Source of the DNA: Pseudomonas sp. B28(2017) | GTDB lineage: Bacteria > Pseudomonadota > Gammaproteobacteria > Pseudomonadales > Pseudomonadaceae | NCBI RefSeq assembly: GCF_002113025.1 | Contig: NZ_NEJH01000003.1 | Span: 620,001-684,000 of the forward strand | DNA: 64,000 bases | Direction of reading: 5' to 3' | Shown here: positions 1 to 7,450 of the stretch, piece by piece | Position numbering within the stretch: the first letter of the stretch is position 1 | Layout: each line of letters begins with the position of its first letter | Made by a program: the position numbers and the translations under genes | Notes under the pieces: model-generated | Databases searched by the model: none | What the model saw: only the letters and a program-made list of their open reading frames with translations | What the model was told of the DNA's origin: nothing

Positions 1-546
1 TGGCTTGGCGGTTGGTCCTTGGGCGGCATGCTCGCCTGCGAGTTGGCGGCCCGGCGCGCGGATCGCTGCTGCGGTGTGTTCACCCTGGCCAGCAACGCTT
101 CTTTTGTCGCTCATGAACAATGGGCGAGCGCCATGCCCCAGGAAACCTTCAATGCGTTTCTGGCGGGCTGTGAAGCCGATCCGCGCACGACGTTGAAACG
201 CTTTTCTCTGCTCTGCGCCCAAGGCGCCGAAGACCCGCGCGGATTGTCGCGGTTGTTGCTCGGTGGCGCACCGAACACCGCCGCGCCGGTGCTGCTCAGT
301 GGTCTGCAAGTGCTCGCGCAGCTGGATACACGACAGGCACTGCAGTCGTTCCGCGGTCCGCAATTGCATCTGTTCGCCGGCCATGACGGGCTGGTGCCAG
401 CGCAAGCAGCGGGGGAGTTGTTGGCATTGCTGCCGGATGTTGAAATCGGTCTGATTGAACAGGCCAGCCACGCGTTTCTCCTGGAAGACCCCCACGGTGT
501 GGCGGGGGCGATTCAGGCCTTTTTGCATGAGTGCGGCGATGACTGA
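1..546 (+). CDS. bioH: Pimeloyl-ACP methyl ester carboxylesterase BioH (C-terminal part)
   Basis: The reading frame is open from base 1, so the gene is cut by the window edge and about 60 N-terminal residues are missing. BioH is an alpha/beta hydrolase that removes the methyl ester from pimeloyl-ACP after BioC-primed synthesis, giving the biotin precursor. The nucleophile elbow GWSLGG lies at the very start of the visible part (Ser codon at 16-18). The later motifs GHDGLVP and QASHAFL supply the expected Asp and His of the triad. The end overlaps the start of bioC by 8 bases, as expected in the Pseudomonas bioBFHCD operon; bioB and bioF should lie just upstream of the window. Confidence 0.93.
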   Translation, partial: WLGGWSLGGMLACELAARRADRCCGVFTLASNASFVAHEQWASAMPQETFNAFLAGCEADPRTTLKRFSLLCAQGAEDPRGLSRLLLGGAPNTAAPVLLSGLQVLAQLDTRQALQSFRGPQLHLFAGHDGLVPAQAAGELLALLPDVEIGLIEQASHAFLLEDPHGVAGAIQAFLHECGDD

Positions 547-1351
547 TTTATCCCTTCCCAACCTGCCTGGCGCTTTGCCCGACAAGCGCCAGGTTGCCGC
601 TTCCTTCTCCCGCGCAGCGGCGAGCTACGACAGCGTGGCCGAGTTGCAGCGTGATGTGGGCAGCCAATTGCTCAGGCGCTTGCCGCAGGACTTCGTACCG
701 CAGCGTTGGCTGGATCTTGGCTGTGGCACCGGGCATTTCAGTCGTGCCCTGTATGAGCAATTTCCGGGAGGTCACGGTGTGGCGCTGGATATCGCCGAAG
801 GCATGCTCAACCATGCCCGGCCATTGGGGGGGGCCGAGCACTTCGTGGCCGGCGATGCCGAGCGTTTGCCACTGCAGGACTCGACTTGCGACTTGATCTT
901 CTCCAGCCTTGCGGTGCAGTGGTGCGCGGACTTCGATTCGGTGCTCAGTGAAGCCTTTCGGGTGCTGAAACCGGGCGGAATTTTCGCGTTTGCTAGTCTG
1001 TGTGCAGGGACGTTGTTTGAATTGCGCGACAGCTGGCGGCAGGTCGATGGCATGGTGCACGTCAACCGTTTCCGGGAGTTTGGTGTTTATCAGCAGTTGT
1101 GTGCGGGCAGCGGCTTGAGAACTGTCAGTCTGCAAAACCTTGCGCATGTTCTGCATTACCCGGATGTGCGCAGCCTGACCCATGAGCTCAAGGCGCTGGG
1201 CGCGCACAACCTCAATCCCGGTCGACCAGGTGGCTTGACCGGCCGGGCGCGGATTTTGGGTTTGATTGAGGCTTACGAGCAGTTTCGTCAGGCCCGGGGC
1301 CTGCCGGCGACTTATCAAGTGGTGTACGCCGTTTTGGAGAAATCCTTATGA
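539..1351 (+). CDS. bioC: Malonyl-ACP O-methyltransferase BioC
   Basis: This is an SAM-dependent methyltransferase of 270 residues that methylates malonyl-ACP to start pimelate synthesis for biotin. Motif [10 protein letters not shown], is at residues about 58-66. The substrate-side motif LKPGG, in the segment [12 protein letters not shown], follows later. The frame is open further upstream to 455, but the ATG at 539 is preferred: the product then begins MTDLSLPNL, as I expect for the family, and it overlaps the bioH stop, which suggests translational coupling. The stop overlaps the bioD start in an ATGA arrangement. BioC and BioH act as a pair that adds and later removes the ester mask. Confidence 0.95.
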   Translation: MTDLSLPNLPGALPDKRQVAASFSRAAASYDSVAELQRDVGSQLLRRLPQDFVPQRWLDLGCGTGHFSRALYEQFPGGHGVALDIAEGMLNHARPLGGAEHFVAGDAERLPLQDSTCDLIFSSLAVQWCADFDSVLSEAFRVLKPGGIFAFASLCAGTLFELRDSWRQVDGMVHVNRFREFGVYQQLCAGSGLRTVSLQNLAHVLHYPDVRSLTHELKALGAHNLNPGRPGGLTGRARILGLIEAYEQFRQARGLPATYQVVYAVLEKSL

Positions 1352-2028
1352 GCGCAGCCTATTTCATCACCGGCACGGATACCGATGTCGGTAAGACCAC
1401 GGTCGCTGCGGGGCTGCTGCACGCGGCACGCTCGGCAGGCTTGAGCACGGCGGCGGGCAAGCCGGTCGCTTCCGGTTGCGATGTGACACCCAAAGGCTTG
1501 CGCAATGCCGATGCGCTGGCCTTGCTGGCAGAGTGTTCGCTGCCGCTAACCTATGCACAGGTCAATCCGGTGGCCTTCGAACCGGCCATTGCCCCGCACC
1601 TGGCTGCGCGGGAGGCGGGCGTGGCGCTGACGGTGCAGTCGCTGCTGGCGCCGATGCGGCAGATTCTGGCCATGCAGGCCGATTTCACTTTGATCGAAGG
1701 CGCAGGAGGCTGGCGCGTGCCGCTGGCGGACCAGGACAATCTGTCTGACCTGGCCATTGCTCTGAAGCTTCCGGTCATTCTCGTCGTCGGCGTGCGTCTG
1801 GGGTGCATCAGCCATGCATTGCTGACGGCCGAAGCGATTGCCCGGGACGGCCTGCAACTGGCCGGCTGGGTGGCCAACATCATCGATCCGAAGACCTCGC
1901 GTCTCGAAGAAAATCTTGCCACTCTCGCCGAGCGCCTGCCAGCGCCGTGCCTGGGGCGTGTACCCAAACTCAAGGCCGTCACGGCCGAAGCGGTGGCCGA
2001 GCACTTGCAACTGGACCTGTTGGACTGA
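1348..2028 (+). CDS. bioD: Dethiobiotin synthetase BioD
   Basis: The product is an ATP-dependent ligase of 226 residues that closes the ureido ring of dethiobiotin from 7,8-diaminononanoate and CO2, the step before BioB. The P-loop [10 protein letters not shown] is at residues about 9-18. The segment GAGGWRVPL around residue 120 matches the family's GAGGxxxP signature. The length is normal for bacterial BioD. It is the last biotin gene of the operon and starts within the bioC stop (ATGA), so translation is probably coupled. Confidence 0.96.
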   Translation: MSAAYFITGTDTDVGKTTVAAGLLHAARSAGLSTAAGKPVASGCDVTPKGLRNADALALLAECSLPLTYAQVNPVAFEPAIAPHLAAREAGVALTVQSLLAPMRQILAMQADFTLIEGAGGWRVPLADQDNLSDLAIALKLPVILVVGVRLGCISHALLTAEAIARDGLQLAGWVANIIDPKTSRLEENLATLAERLPAPCLGRVPKLKAVTAEAVAEHLQLDLLD

Positions 2029-2151
2029 CGTTTTTGCAATGCGGGCTTTGCCTATGACAAGGCACTGTGCCATTAGTGTTTTTGTCGGGTGTTTTGCCGG
2101 CCACTCTGCTTCAATGGCCGCTGTTGATCCTTTGCAAGGACGAGTCCTCCC

Positions 2152-2448
2152 GTGGAAATCTCAGGAAGCAGCGCTTTTTATGCCGGTCTGAGCACTATTC
2201 AGACAGGGCAGAACCGTTTCGATCAAGCCGCCGGGCAGATCGCCAACATGACGATCGAGCGTTCGGTCATCAGCCAGTCCTCCGAGGCGCAGGTCGATCG
2301 TCTGCGTTCAGTCGATCGCAGTCAGCAATCGGACCTGGCCAGCAACGTGGTCGAAATGTCTCAAGGCAAATTTCAGACGGAGCTTGGCGTGAAAGTCGCC
2401 AAGGCAGCCGATGAAGTGCTTGGAACCCTGATCGATACCTTCGCTTGA
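2152..2448 (+). CDS. Small orphan protein resembling the C-terminal end of flagellar rod/hook proteins
   Basis: This is a 98-residue soluble protein with a GTG start and AAGGA about ten bases upstream. No enzyme motif is visible. The first 60 residues are polar and helix-prone. The last part reads NVVEMSQGKFQ and then KVAKAADEVLGTLIDTFA, which closely follows the C-terminal helix pattern of flagellar axial proteins such as FlgC, FlgF and FlgE (N-V-V-E-M, then an amphipathic helix). There are no flagellar genes nearby, so this may be only a coiled-coil likeness. It lies 123 bases after bioD, is followed by an intrinsic terminator, and corresponds in position to the hypothetical gene PA0505 of P. 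aeruginosa as I recall that map. The function is unknown. Confidence 0.7.
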   Translation: MEISGSSAFYAGLSTIQTGQNRFDQAAGQIANMTIERSVISQSSEAQVDRLRSVDRSQQSDLASNVVEMSQGKFQTELGVKVAKAADEVLGTLIDTFA

Positions 2449-2474
2449 TTTTTTACTGAATCCGCACCTTCCAG

Positions 2475-2499
2475 CGCCGCGCCTGTTCGCGGCGTTTTT
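2475..2499 (+). terminator. Intrinsic terminator after the biotin operon and orphan gene
   Basis: Perfect 7-bp stem (CGCCGCG / CGCGGCG) with a 6-base loop, directly followed by five T residues. It lies 27 bases after the stop of the 98-residue orphan gene, so it can end the bio operon transcript. Confidence 0.8.
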
Positions 2500-2621
2500 C
2501 TGCGTAAGTCTTTCTTGCTCAACTAATCTTTCCTGTGAGGCGGGCTGCTTCGAAAGCGCGGCGGCGTTGTCGTGTGCCTGTGTGTCCAGACCTGCGATGA
2601 CGAATGGCAAAAGATCGACGC

Positions 2622-2650
2622 TTGACAAGATTTGGGCGTAAACGTATGTT
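2622..2650 (+). promoter_or_regulatory. Sigma-70 promoter for the first acyl-CoA dehydrogenase
   Basis: A consensus -35 box TTGACA (2622-2627) is followed after exactly 17 bases by TATGTT (2645-2650). Transcription would start near 2657, about 70 bases before the ATG at 2727. The position downstream of a terminator and upstream of an isolated gene fits. Assigned by eye only. Confidence 0.7.
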
Positions 2651-2651
2651 T

Positions 2652-2665
2652 CAAACAACTGTTTG
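2652..2665 (+). promoter_or_regulatory. PsrA-type operator
   Basis: The site CAAAC-AACT-GTTTG is a perfect inverted repeat and fits the published PsrA recognition pattern (G/C)AAAC-N2-4-GTTT(G/C). It sits immediately after the -10 box and over the expected transcription start, a typical repressor position. PsrA is a TetR-family regulator released by long-chain fatty acids. From memory, PA0506, the likely orthologue of the downstream gene, is a PsrA target in P. aeruginosa. Confidence 0.78.
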
Positions 2666-2726
2666 ACCGCCACAGCAAATCAACGCGGTCGTTCATTCCC
2701 GGTTACATCAGCAGAGGTTTATCGCT

Positions 2727-4532
2727 ATGCCTGACTACAAGGCCCCCTTGCGTGATATTCGCTTCGTACGTGACGAACTGCTCGGCTACGAAGCGCACTA
2801 TCAGAGCCTGCCGGCTTGTGCGGACGCAACTCCGGACATGGTTGACGCCATTCTCGAAGAGGGCGCCAAGTTTTGTGAGCAGGTGCTGGCTCCGCTGAAC
2901 CGCGTGGGCGACCTCGAAGGCTGCACCTGGAGCGAATCCGGCGTTAAGACCCCGACTGGCTTCAAAGAAGCCTACAAGCAATTCGTTGAAGGCGGCTGGC
3001 CAAGCCTGGCCCATGACGTAGCGCACGGCGGCCAGGGCCTGCCGGAGTCTCTGGGTCTGGCCATCAGTGAAATGGTTGGCGAGTCCAACTGGTCGTGGGG
3101 CATGTACCCAGGCCTGTCGCACGGTGCGATGAACACCATCTCCGAGCACGGCACCCCTGAGCAGCAAGAGGCTTACCTGACCAAGCTGGTTTCCGGTGAG
3201 TGGACCGGCACCATGTGCCTGACCGAGCCGCACTGTGGCACCGACCTGGGCATGCTGCGCACCAAAGCCGAGCCTCAGGCCGACGGTTCCTACAAGGTTT
3301 CCGGCACCAAGATCTTCATCTCGGCCGGTGAACACGACATGGCCGACAACATCGTCCACATCGTACTGGCCCGCCTGCCGGATGCACCGGCTGGCACCAA
3401 AGGCATCTCCCTGTTCATCGTGCCGAAGTTCCTGCCGAACGCCGATGGCTCGGTTGGCACGCGTAACGCCGTGTCTTGCGGTTCCCTGGAACACAAGATG
3501 GGCATCCACGGCAACGCCACCTGCGTGATGAACTTCGACGGCGCTACCGGTTTCCTGATCGGCCCGGCGAACAAAGGCCTGAACTGCATGTTCACCTTCA
3601 TGAACACCGCACGTCTGGGTACCGCGCTGCAAGGTCTGGCTCACGCCGAAGTCGGTTTCCAGGGCGGCCTGAAATACGCTCGCGACCGTCTGCAAATGCG
3701 CTCACTGACTGGCCCGAAAGCGCCGGACAAAGCCGCTGATCCGATCATCGTTCACCCTGACGTACGCCGCATGTTGTTGACCATGAAGGCATTCGCCGAA
3801 GGCAACCGTGCGATGGTTTACTTCACCGCCAAGCAAGTCGACATCGTCAAGTACGGTGTGGACGAAGAAGAGAAGAAGAAAGCCGACGCATTGCTGGCTT
3901 TCATGACGCCAATCGCCAAGGCGTTCATGACCGAAGTCGGTTTTGAATCGGCCAACCACGGCGTGCAGATCTATGGCGGCCATGGTTTCATCGCCGAGTG
4001 GGGCATGGAACAGAACGTTCGCGACAGCCGCATTTCGATGCTGTACGAAGGCACCACCGGTATCCAGGCACTCGACCTGCTGGGCCGCAAAGTGCTGATG
4101 ACCCAAGGCGAGGCTCTGAAAGGCTTCACCAAGATCGTCCACAAGTTCTGCCAGACCAACGAAGGCAACGAAGCGGTTCAAGAGTTCATCGCTCCGCTGG
4201 CTGCACTGAACAAGGAATGGGGCGAACTGACCATGAAGGTCGGTATGGCCGCCATGAAAGATCGCGAAGAAGTCGGCGCGGCCTCCGTGGACTACCTGAT
4301 GTACTCCGGTTACGCCTGCCTGGCCTACTTCTGGGCTGATATGGCGCGCCTGGCTGCCGAGAAACTGGCTGCCGGCACTACCGAAGAGGCGTTCTACACC
4401 GCCAAGCTGCAGACTGCGCGCTTCTACTTCCAGCGTATCCTGCCGCGTACCCGCACTCACGTCGCAACCATGTTGTCGGGCGCCAACAACCTGATGGACA
4501 TGAAAGAAGAGAACTTCGACCTGGGCTACTAA
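2727..4532 (+). CDS. Acyl-CoA dehydrogenase (FadE1 / PA0506-like, 600-residue type)
   Basis: This is an FAD-dependent acyl-CoA dehydrogenase of 601 residues catalysing the first oxidation of fatty acid beta-oxidation. It has the usual N-terminal helical, beta-barrel and C-terminal helical domains up to about residue 460, then the extra C-terminal domain seen in 600-residue family members. The flavin-binding segment [13 protein letters not shown] lies near residue 165. The motif [12 protein letters not shown] carries the expected catalytic Glu at residue 441. The start ATG gives [10 protein letters not shown], shared almost exactly with the two paralogues at 11119 and 13091. A sigma-70 promoter with a PsrA operator lies upstream and a strong terminator downstream, so it is a single-gene unit induced by fatty acids. 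P. aeruginosa PA0506 has been called FadE1 and linked to long-chain substrates; that specificity is an inference here. Confidence 0.92.
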   Translation: MPDYKAPLRDIRFVRDELLGYEAHYQSLPACADATPDMVDAILEEGAKFCEQVLAPLNRVGDLEGCTWSESGVKTPTGFKEAYKQFVEGGWPSLAHDVAHGGQGLPESLGLAISEMVGESNWSWGMYPGLSHGAMNTISEHGTPEQQEAYLTKLVSGEWTGTMCLTEPHCGTDLGMLRTKAEPQADGSYKVSGTKIFISAGEHDMADNIVHIVLARLPDAPAGTKGISLFIVPKFLPNADGSVGTRNAVSCGSLEHKMGIHGNATCVMNFDGATGFLIGPANKGLNCMFTFMNTARLGTALQGLAHAEVGFQGGLKYARDRLQMRSLTGPKAPDKAADPIIVHPDVRRMLLTMKAFAEGNRAMVYFTAKQVDIVKYGVDEEEKKKADALLAFMTPIAKAFMTEVGFESANHGVQIYGGHGFIAEWGMEQNVRDSRISMLYEGTTGIQALDLLGRKVLMTQGEALKGFTKIVHKFCQTNEGNEAVQEFIAPLAALNKEWGELTMKVGMAAMKDREEVGAASVDYLMYSGYACLAYFWADMARLAAEKLAAGTTEEAFYTAKLQTARFYFQRILPRTRTHVATMLSGANNLMDMKEENFDLGY

Positions 4533-4547
4533 GTCTTAATTCAAAAG

Positions 4548-4583
4548 AACCGCCGCTTCCTCCGGGAGCGGCGGTTTTTTTTT
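4548..4583. terminator. Terminator between the convergent first dehydrogenase and the secreted-protein gene
   Basis: Perfect 10-bp stem (4548-4557 / 4567-4576), loop of 9 bases, followed on the plus strand by nine T residues. It serves the plus-strand acyl-CoA dehydrogenase. On the minus strand the hairpin is followed by a weaker T-rich tract, so it may also end the secreted-protein gene. Confidence 0.88.
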
Positions 4584-4603
4584 GCGCTGTGTTCAGGCCT
4601 TGA

Positions 4604-6343
4604 TCACCATGGCGTCGGGTCCAGGGGGCCTACGCCTGTTGGAGTGCTCGCGCCTTCTCCGTTACGTATGAACGGCAGGTGCCAGAAGTCGTTCGGCACC
4701 ACCGGATCACCAGGCTTGACGCCTTCCGGAAAGATGAACTCGAACACCGGCGCCACATACTGTCCGGCAATCAGCCCGTTGGCGACGGTCAACCTGCTCG
4801 CATTCTGGATGCAACTGTCCACGGCGGTCTGGGACAAGCTTTGCTGTGGAACGCAAAGTGACCGCGCAACGACACGCAAGGTACGTGTCGGCTGGCTGAG
4901 AAGCCCGGTGGGAGCCTTGGTTGCACGTATTCTGGCACGTTGTGGCTGAGGACCCGTGTTCTGGGTCGTGATACCACCCGAGGCCCCCAGGCAACTGGTC
5001 GGCAGGGTCTGGGCAGGGTTGCATTCACCTGTCATCTCGTACGGTGTGACCCAGCGATTGGTTTGCACGCCCGTCGATGGATTGACATCTATCAGATAAA
5101 TGTCGACCGGGGTCTTGATGTCGGTGGTGGAGGCTTCAAGGAAAATCCGGTCCTGCGTCTCCTGGGCTACTCCGCTGATGGCCGTTGCTGCCGGGTCAGC
5201 CGTGCCGATGCCAAATTCCCCGATAGACAGGTAGCTGGGCTGCGAACCGGGCTGAGTGTAGATCCCGACGTTAGCCTCGATCGTGTGCGCAGAAATGAAG
5301 TCCGGGGCCCCCGTTGTCGCGGACTTGAACAGGGTGCCGGACCAACTGATGAAGTCGCCGACTTCGAAGGGGGCCTGTTGTGTCGGGTCGGGGTCCGTCG
5401 CGGTGCGTGTAGCATCGCTGAAGCTCTTCATGACGTACTGGCTGCAATAGACCTGCCCCACGGCTGGACCTGAGAGTTCTCCACTGGCTGGAGGCGTTAC
5501 GCCGGCCTGGCTGAAATTGCGGCAGTTGTTGGTCGTGGTCGGGGTGACCACTTTTGGCCGGTTTTTTTGCGGGCAGAGTGTATCGTCCCCGGAAATCGTA
5601 CGTGGCACGCACATCGGGTAGCCGGTGGCGGCATGGATGGTCGGGTTGGCATCATCGACGGAGAAGCGTGGGTCGGGGCTTTGGGCGCGGCCAAAACGGC
5701 CATTCGGATCGTTGATCTGAATGATCGTGGGTTGCGTCGGGGTTCCGCTGTCAACTTCGAGATTGCCATTGGTGTAGTCGATCCGGGTGATGACACCGCT
5801 GCCCACGTTGGCGGATTGCTGGGAGACAAAGATCAGCCCGGCAATCTGCTTGTTGGAGACGGTATTGCCTACCACATGGATCTCGAACGAGGGATAGGCT
5901 GCCGGTGATTTCCCGAGCGCCAGGGTTCCACCCCTGACGAAGTCAGCCCAGGTCAAAGTGTTGGCCGGCATCTGCATAACGGTGTTGCAAGGAACGATAA
6001 TCGTGACGCCGTTCAACTGGACGGTACCCCCAAAGCGGCCCGGGTCACTGGTATTGGGGCAATTCGCATTGGTGGAGTCCAGAGTCATGTTCTGGATAAA
6101 GCCGGTAACGTCGAAGCCATGTATCGCATTCGGGTTGGTGAATACCGGGTCGGGTAATGTGGGAGTCGTGAACGGCGAGGGTGCACCCTTGGGAGGTTTG
6201 GCCGTTCCACCTTGGGCAAATGCATAACCGCCGGCAACAGCCAGCGCAACGGCGACGACACTGGCAAGCAGTGTATGGCGACCGAATTTGCCGGGGTGCG
6301 GTGGTATGCCGAGCGATTTTTCGTGTACTGCAGATGAAGTCAT
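4604..6343 (-). CDS. Secreted cysteine-containing protein of unknown function
   Basis: I do not recognise this 579-residue protein. An ATG at 6343 is preferred over the in-frame TTG at 6355, because GGAGAG lies 5 bases upstream of the ATG and inside the coding part of the longer version. The N-terminus has a charged stretch, then a hydrophobic segment (LLASVVAVALAVAGGYAFA) ending in an Ala-rich signal-peptidase site near residue 45. The mature part has few charged patches, about ten cysteines and many beta-strand-like segments rich in Gly, Thr, Val and Asn, for example GTVQLNGVTIIVPC, so a secreted beta-rich fold with disulfides is likely. It is back to back with a MauG-like di-heme enzyme across a 1.1-kb gap, which suggests partnership, possibly as substrate or redox partner; that is inference. 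The base composition looks lower in GC than the flanking dehydrogenases. Confidence 0.85.
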   Translation of the reverse strand: MTSSAVHEKSLGIPPHPGKFGRHTLLASVVAVALAVAGGYAFAQGGTAKPPKGAPSPFTTPTLPDPVFTNPNAIHGFDVTGFIQNMTLDSTNANCPNTSDPGRFGGTVQLNGVTIIVPCNTVMQMPANTLTWADFVRGGTLALGKSPAAYPSFEIHVVGNTVSNKQIAGLIFVSQQSANVGSGVITRIDYTNGNLEVDSGTPTQPTIIQINDPNGRFGRAQSPDPRFSVDDANPTIHAATGYPMCVPRTISGDDTLCPQKNRPKVVTPTTTNNCRNFSQAGVTPPASGELSGPAVGQVYCSQYVMKSFSDATRTATDPDPTQQAPFEVGDFISWSGTLFKSATTGAPDFISAHTIEANVGIYTQPGSQPSYLSIGEFGIGTADPAATAISGVAQETQDRIFLEASTTDIKTPVDIYLIDVNPSTGVQTNRWVTPYEMTGECNPAQTLPTSCLGASGGITTQNTGPQPQRARIRATKAPTGLLSQPTRTLRVVARSLCVPQQSLSQTAVDSCIQNASRLTVANGLIAGQYVAPVFEFIFPEGVKPGDPVVPNDFWHLPFIRNGEGASTPTGVGPLDPTPW

Positions 6344-7450
6344 GGTTCTCTCCAATCGTTTCAGGAACAGTTGCCGGTCAATCGACTTGCAGACCCGTTA
6401 ATGCGCTGAATCCCGCGAAAGAGAAGCGCAGAGGTGAGAGCGTCGAATGGAGGCTCGATCCAGGGAGAGGTGAGGTAGTAGATCATCGACACCCACCCGC
6501 GGATGCTTTCAATCTGCGTTGCACAGGCCGGTTCCGGATGCAATCGCAATAGACATTTCCTTGAGCCTGAGGGGCACTTAGCAGTAGTCGTGCCTGATTG
6601 GCACAAACGCTTGTCAGCCAGCAAAAATGCGGGCTGCGCTGATGTTGGTGATATGCACAAAGTTATAATTCTGTGATTGTCGCCAAAGTAGGTGGGGATA
6701 TATGCCCAAGTTTGGAGTGGTGTAAAAAGTTTTAGTAGGTGTGTCCCCAGTAGTAATGGTTGAGAAGTGTTGTCTTTTAATTACGACTAAAGTCGGAGGT
6801 GTTCAAGAGGGAGTATTGAAGCAGGTGGTGAGGAGGTCGTCTTGAGTGGGAGGTATAAATAAAAAGGCAATAGCTGGCGCAGTGCAACTTGCGCACGAAT
6901 GGATTTTATATGTCTGATGGATGTTTTTATTGGCTGGCGATGTAGATTTTCAGGTGTTTTTTAAAGCGCCGTTTACACCGCGGTGTTTGGGTTAGCAAAT
7001 ACTCTGCCAGCTTCAGAAAAAAACCAGTCTGGTGGCGTGGCACCCTTTAAATGCTGGCGTTTATAGGTCGTCGGTGATCGCCTGTCACGGGCTGTTTGGG
7101 GAGTGGAACCCAATAATGGGGGAGGTTTAACCAGAACTGAGGAATAGTGCGCAGTTGCTGTTGTTAGTAAGGGTCATTGAATTGGTCTGAATAAAAAAAT
7201 ATTGAAAATTTTTGTTGAATTGTTTTGTTGCAGCTAGAGTTACCTCAAGCGCCACTCGGTGGTGCGAAATATCATTTTTTAAAAAAGTCCTGGGGCGTGA
7301 GAGTGCTTTGCCAGTCAGGTCTCGGCTTGCCCGTGCAATTTAAAGTTGATGCGGCTATTCGAACGGGCAACAAGACTCATGACGATGAGTATATCTCGCA
7401 ACGGGGCAATCACGGAGTTGATGACTCCATACTGAATCGGGAACGCTGTC
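6344..7450. other. AT-rich 1.1-kb divergent intergenic region
   Basis: No convincing gene lies here. Hand counts of three 60-base lines (6721, 6901, 7141) give 35-40% GC, against about 60% in the flanking genes. There are A/T runs near 7190-7220 and 7270-7285, and short inverted repeats such as CGACTAAAGTCG near 6784. A weak promoter-like pair TTGAAT-N17-TATTGA occurs around 7179-7207 facing the di-heme enzyme gene. A 77-codon frame at 7225-7458 overlaps the di-heme enzyme start and has no supporting features. The region must hold the promoters for both divergent genes and may contain decayed foreign DNA. Confidence 0.6.

Noticed and set aside
455..538. Upstream extension of BioC
   Set aside because: Would lie fully inside bioH in another frame; the ATG at 539 gives the usual BioC N-terminus.
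6596..6617. Sigma-54-like sequence TTGGCACAAACGCTTGTC
   Set aside because: The GG and the needed GC are not at the required 10-base spacing; the second element reads TG instead.
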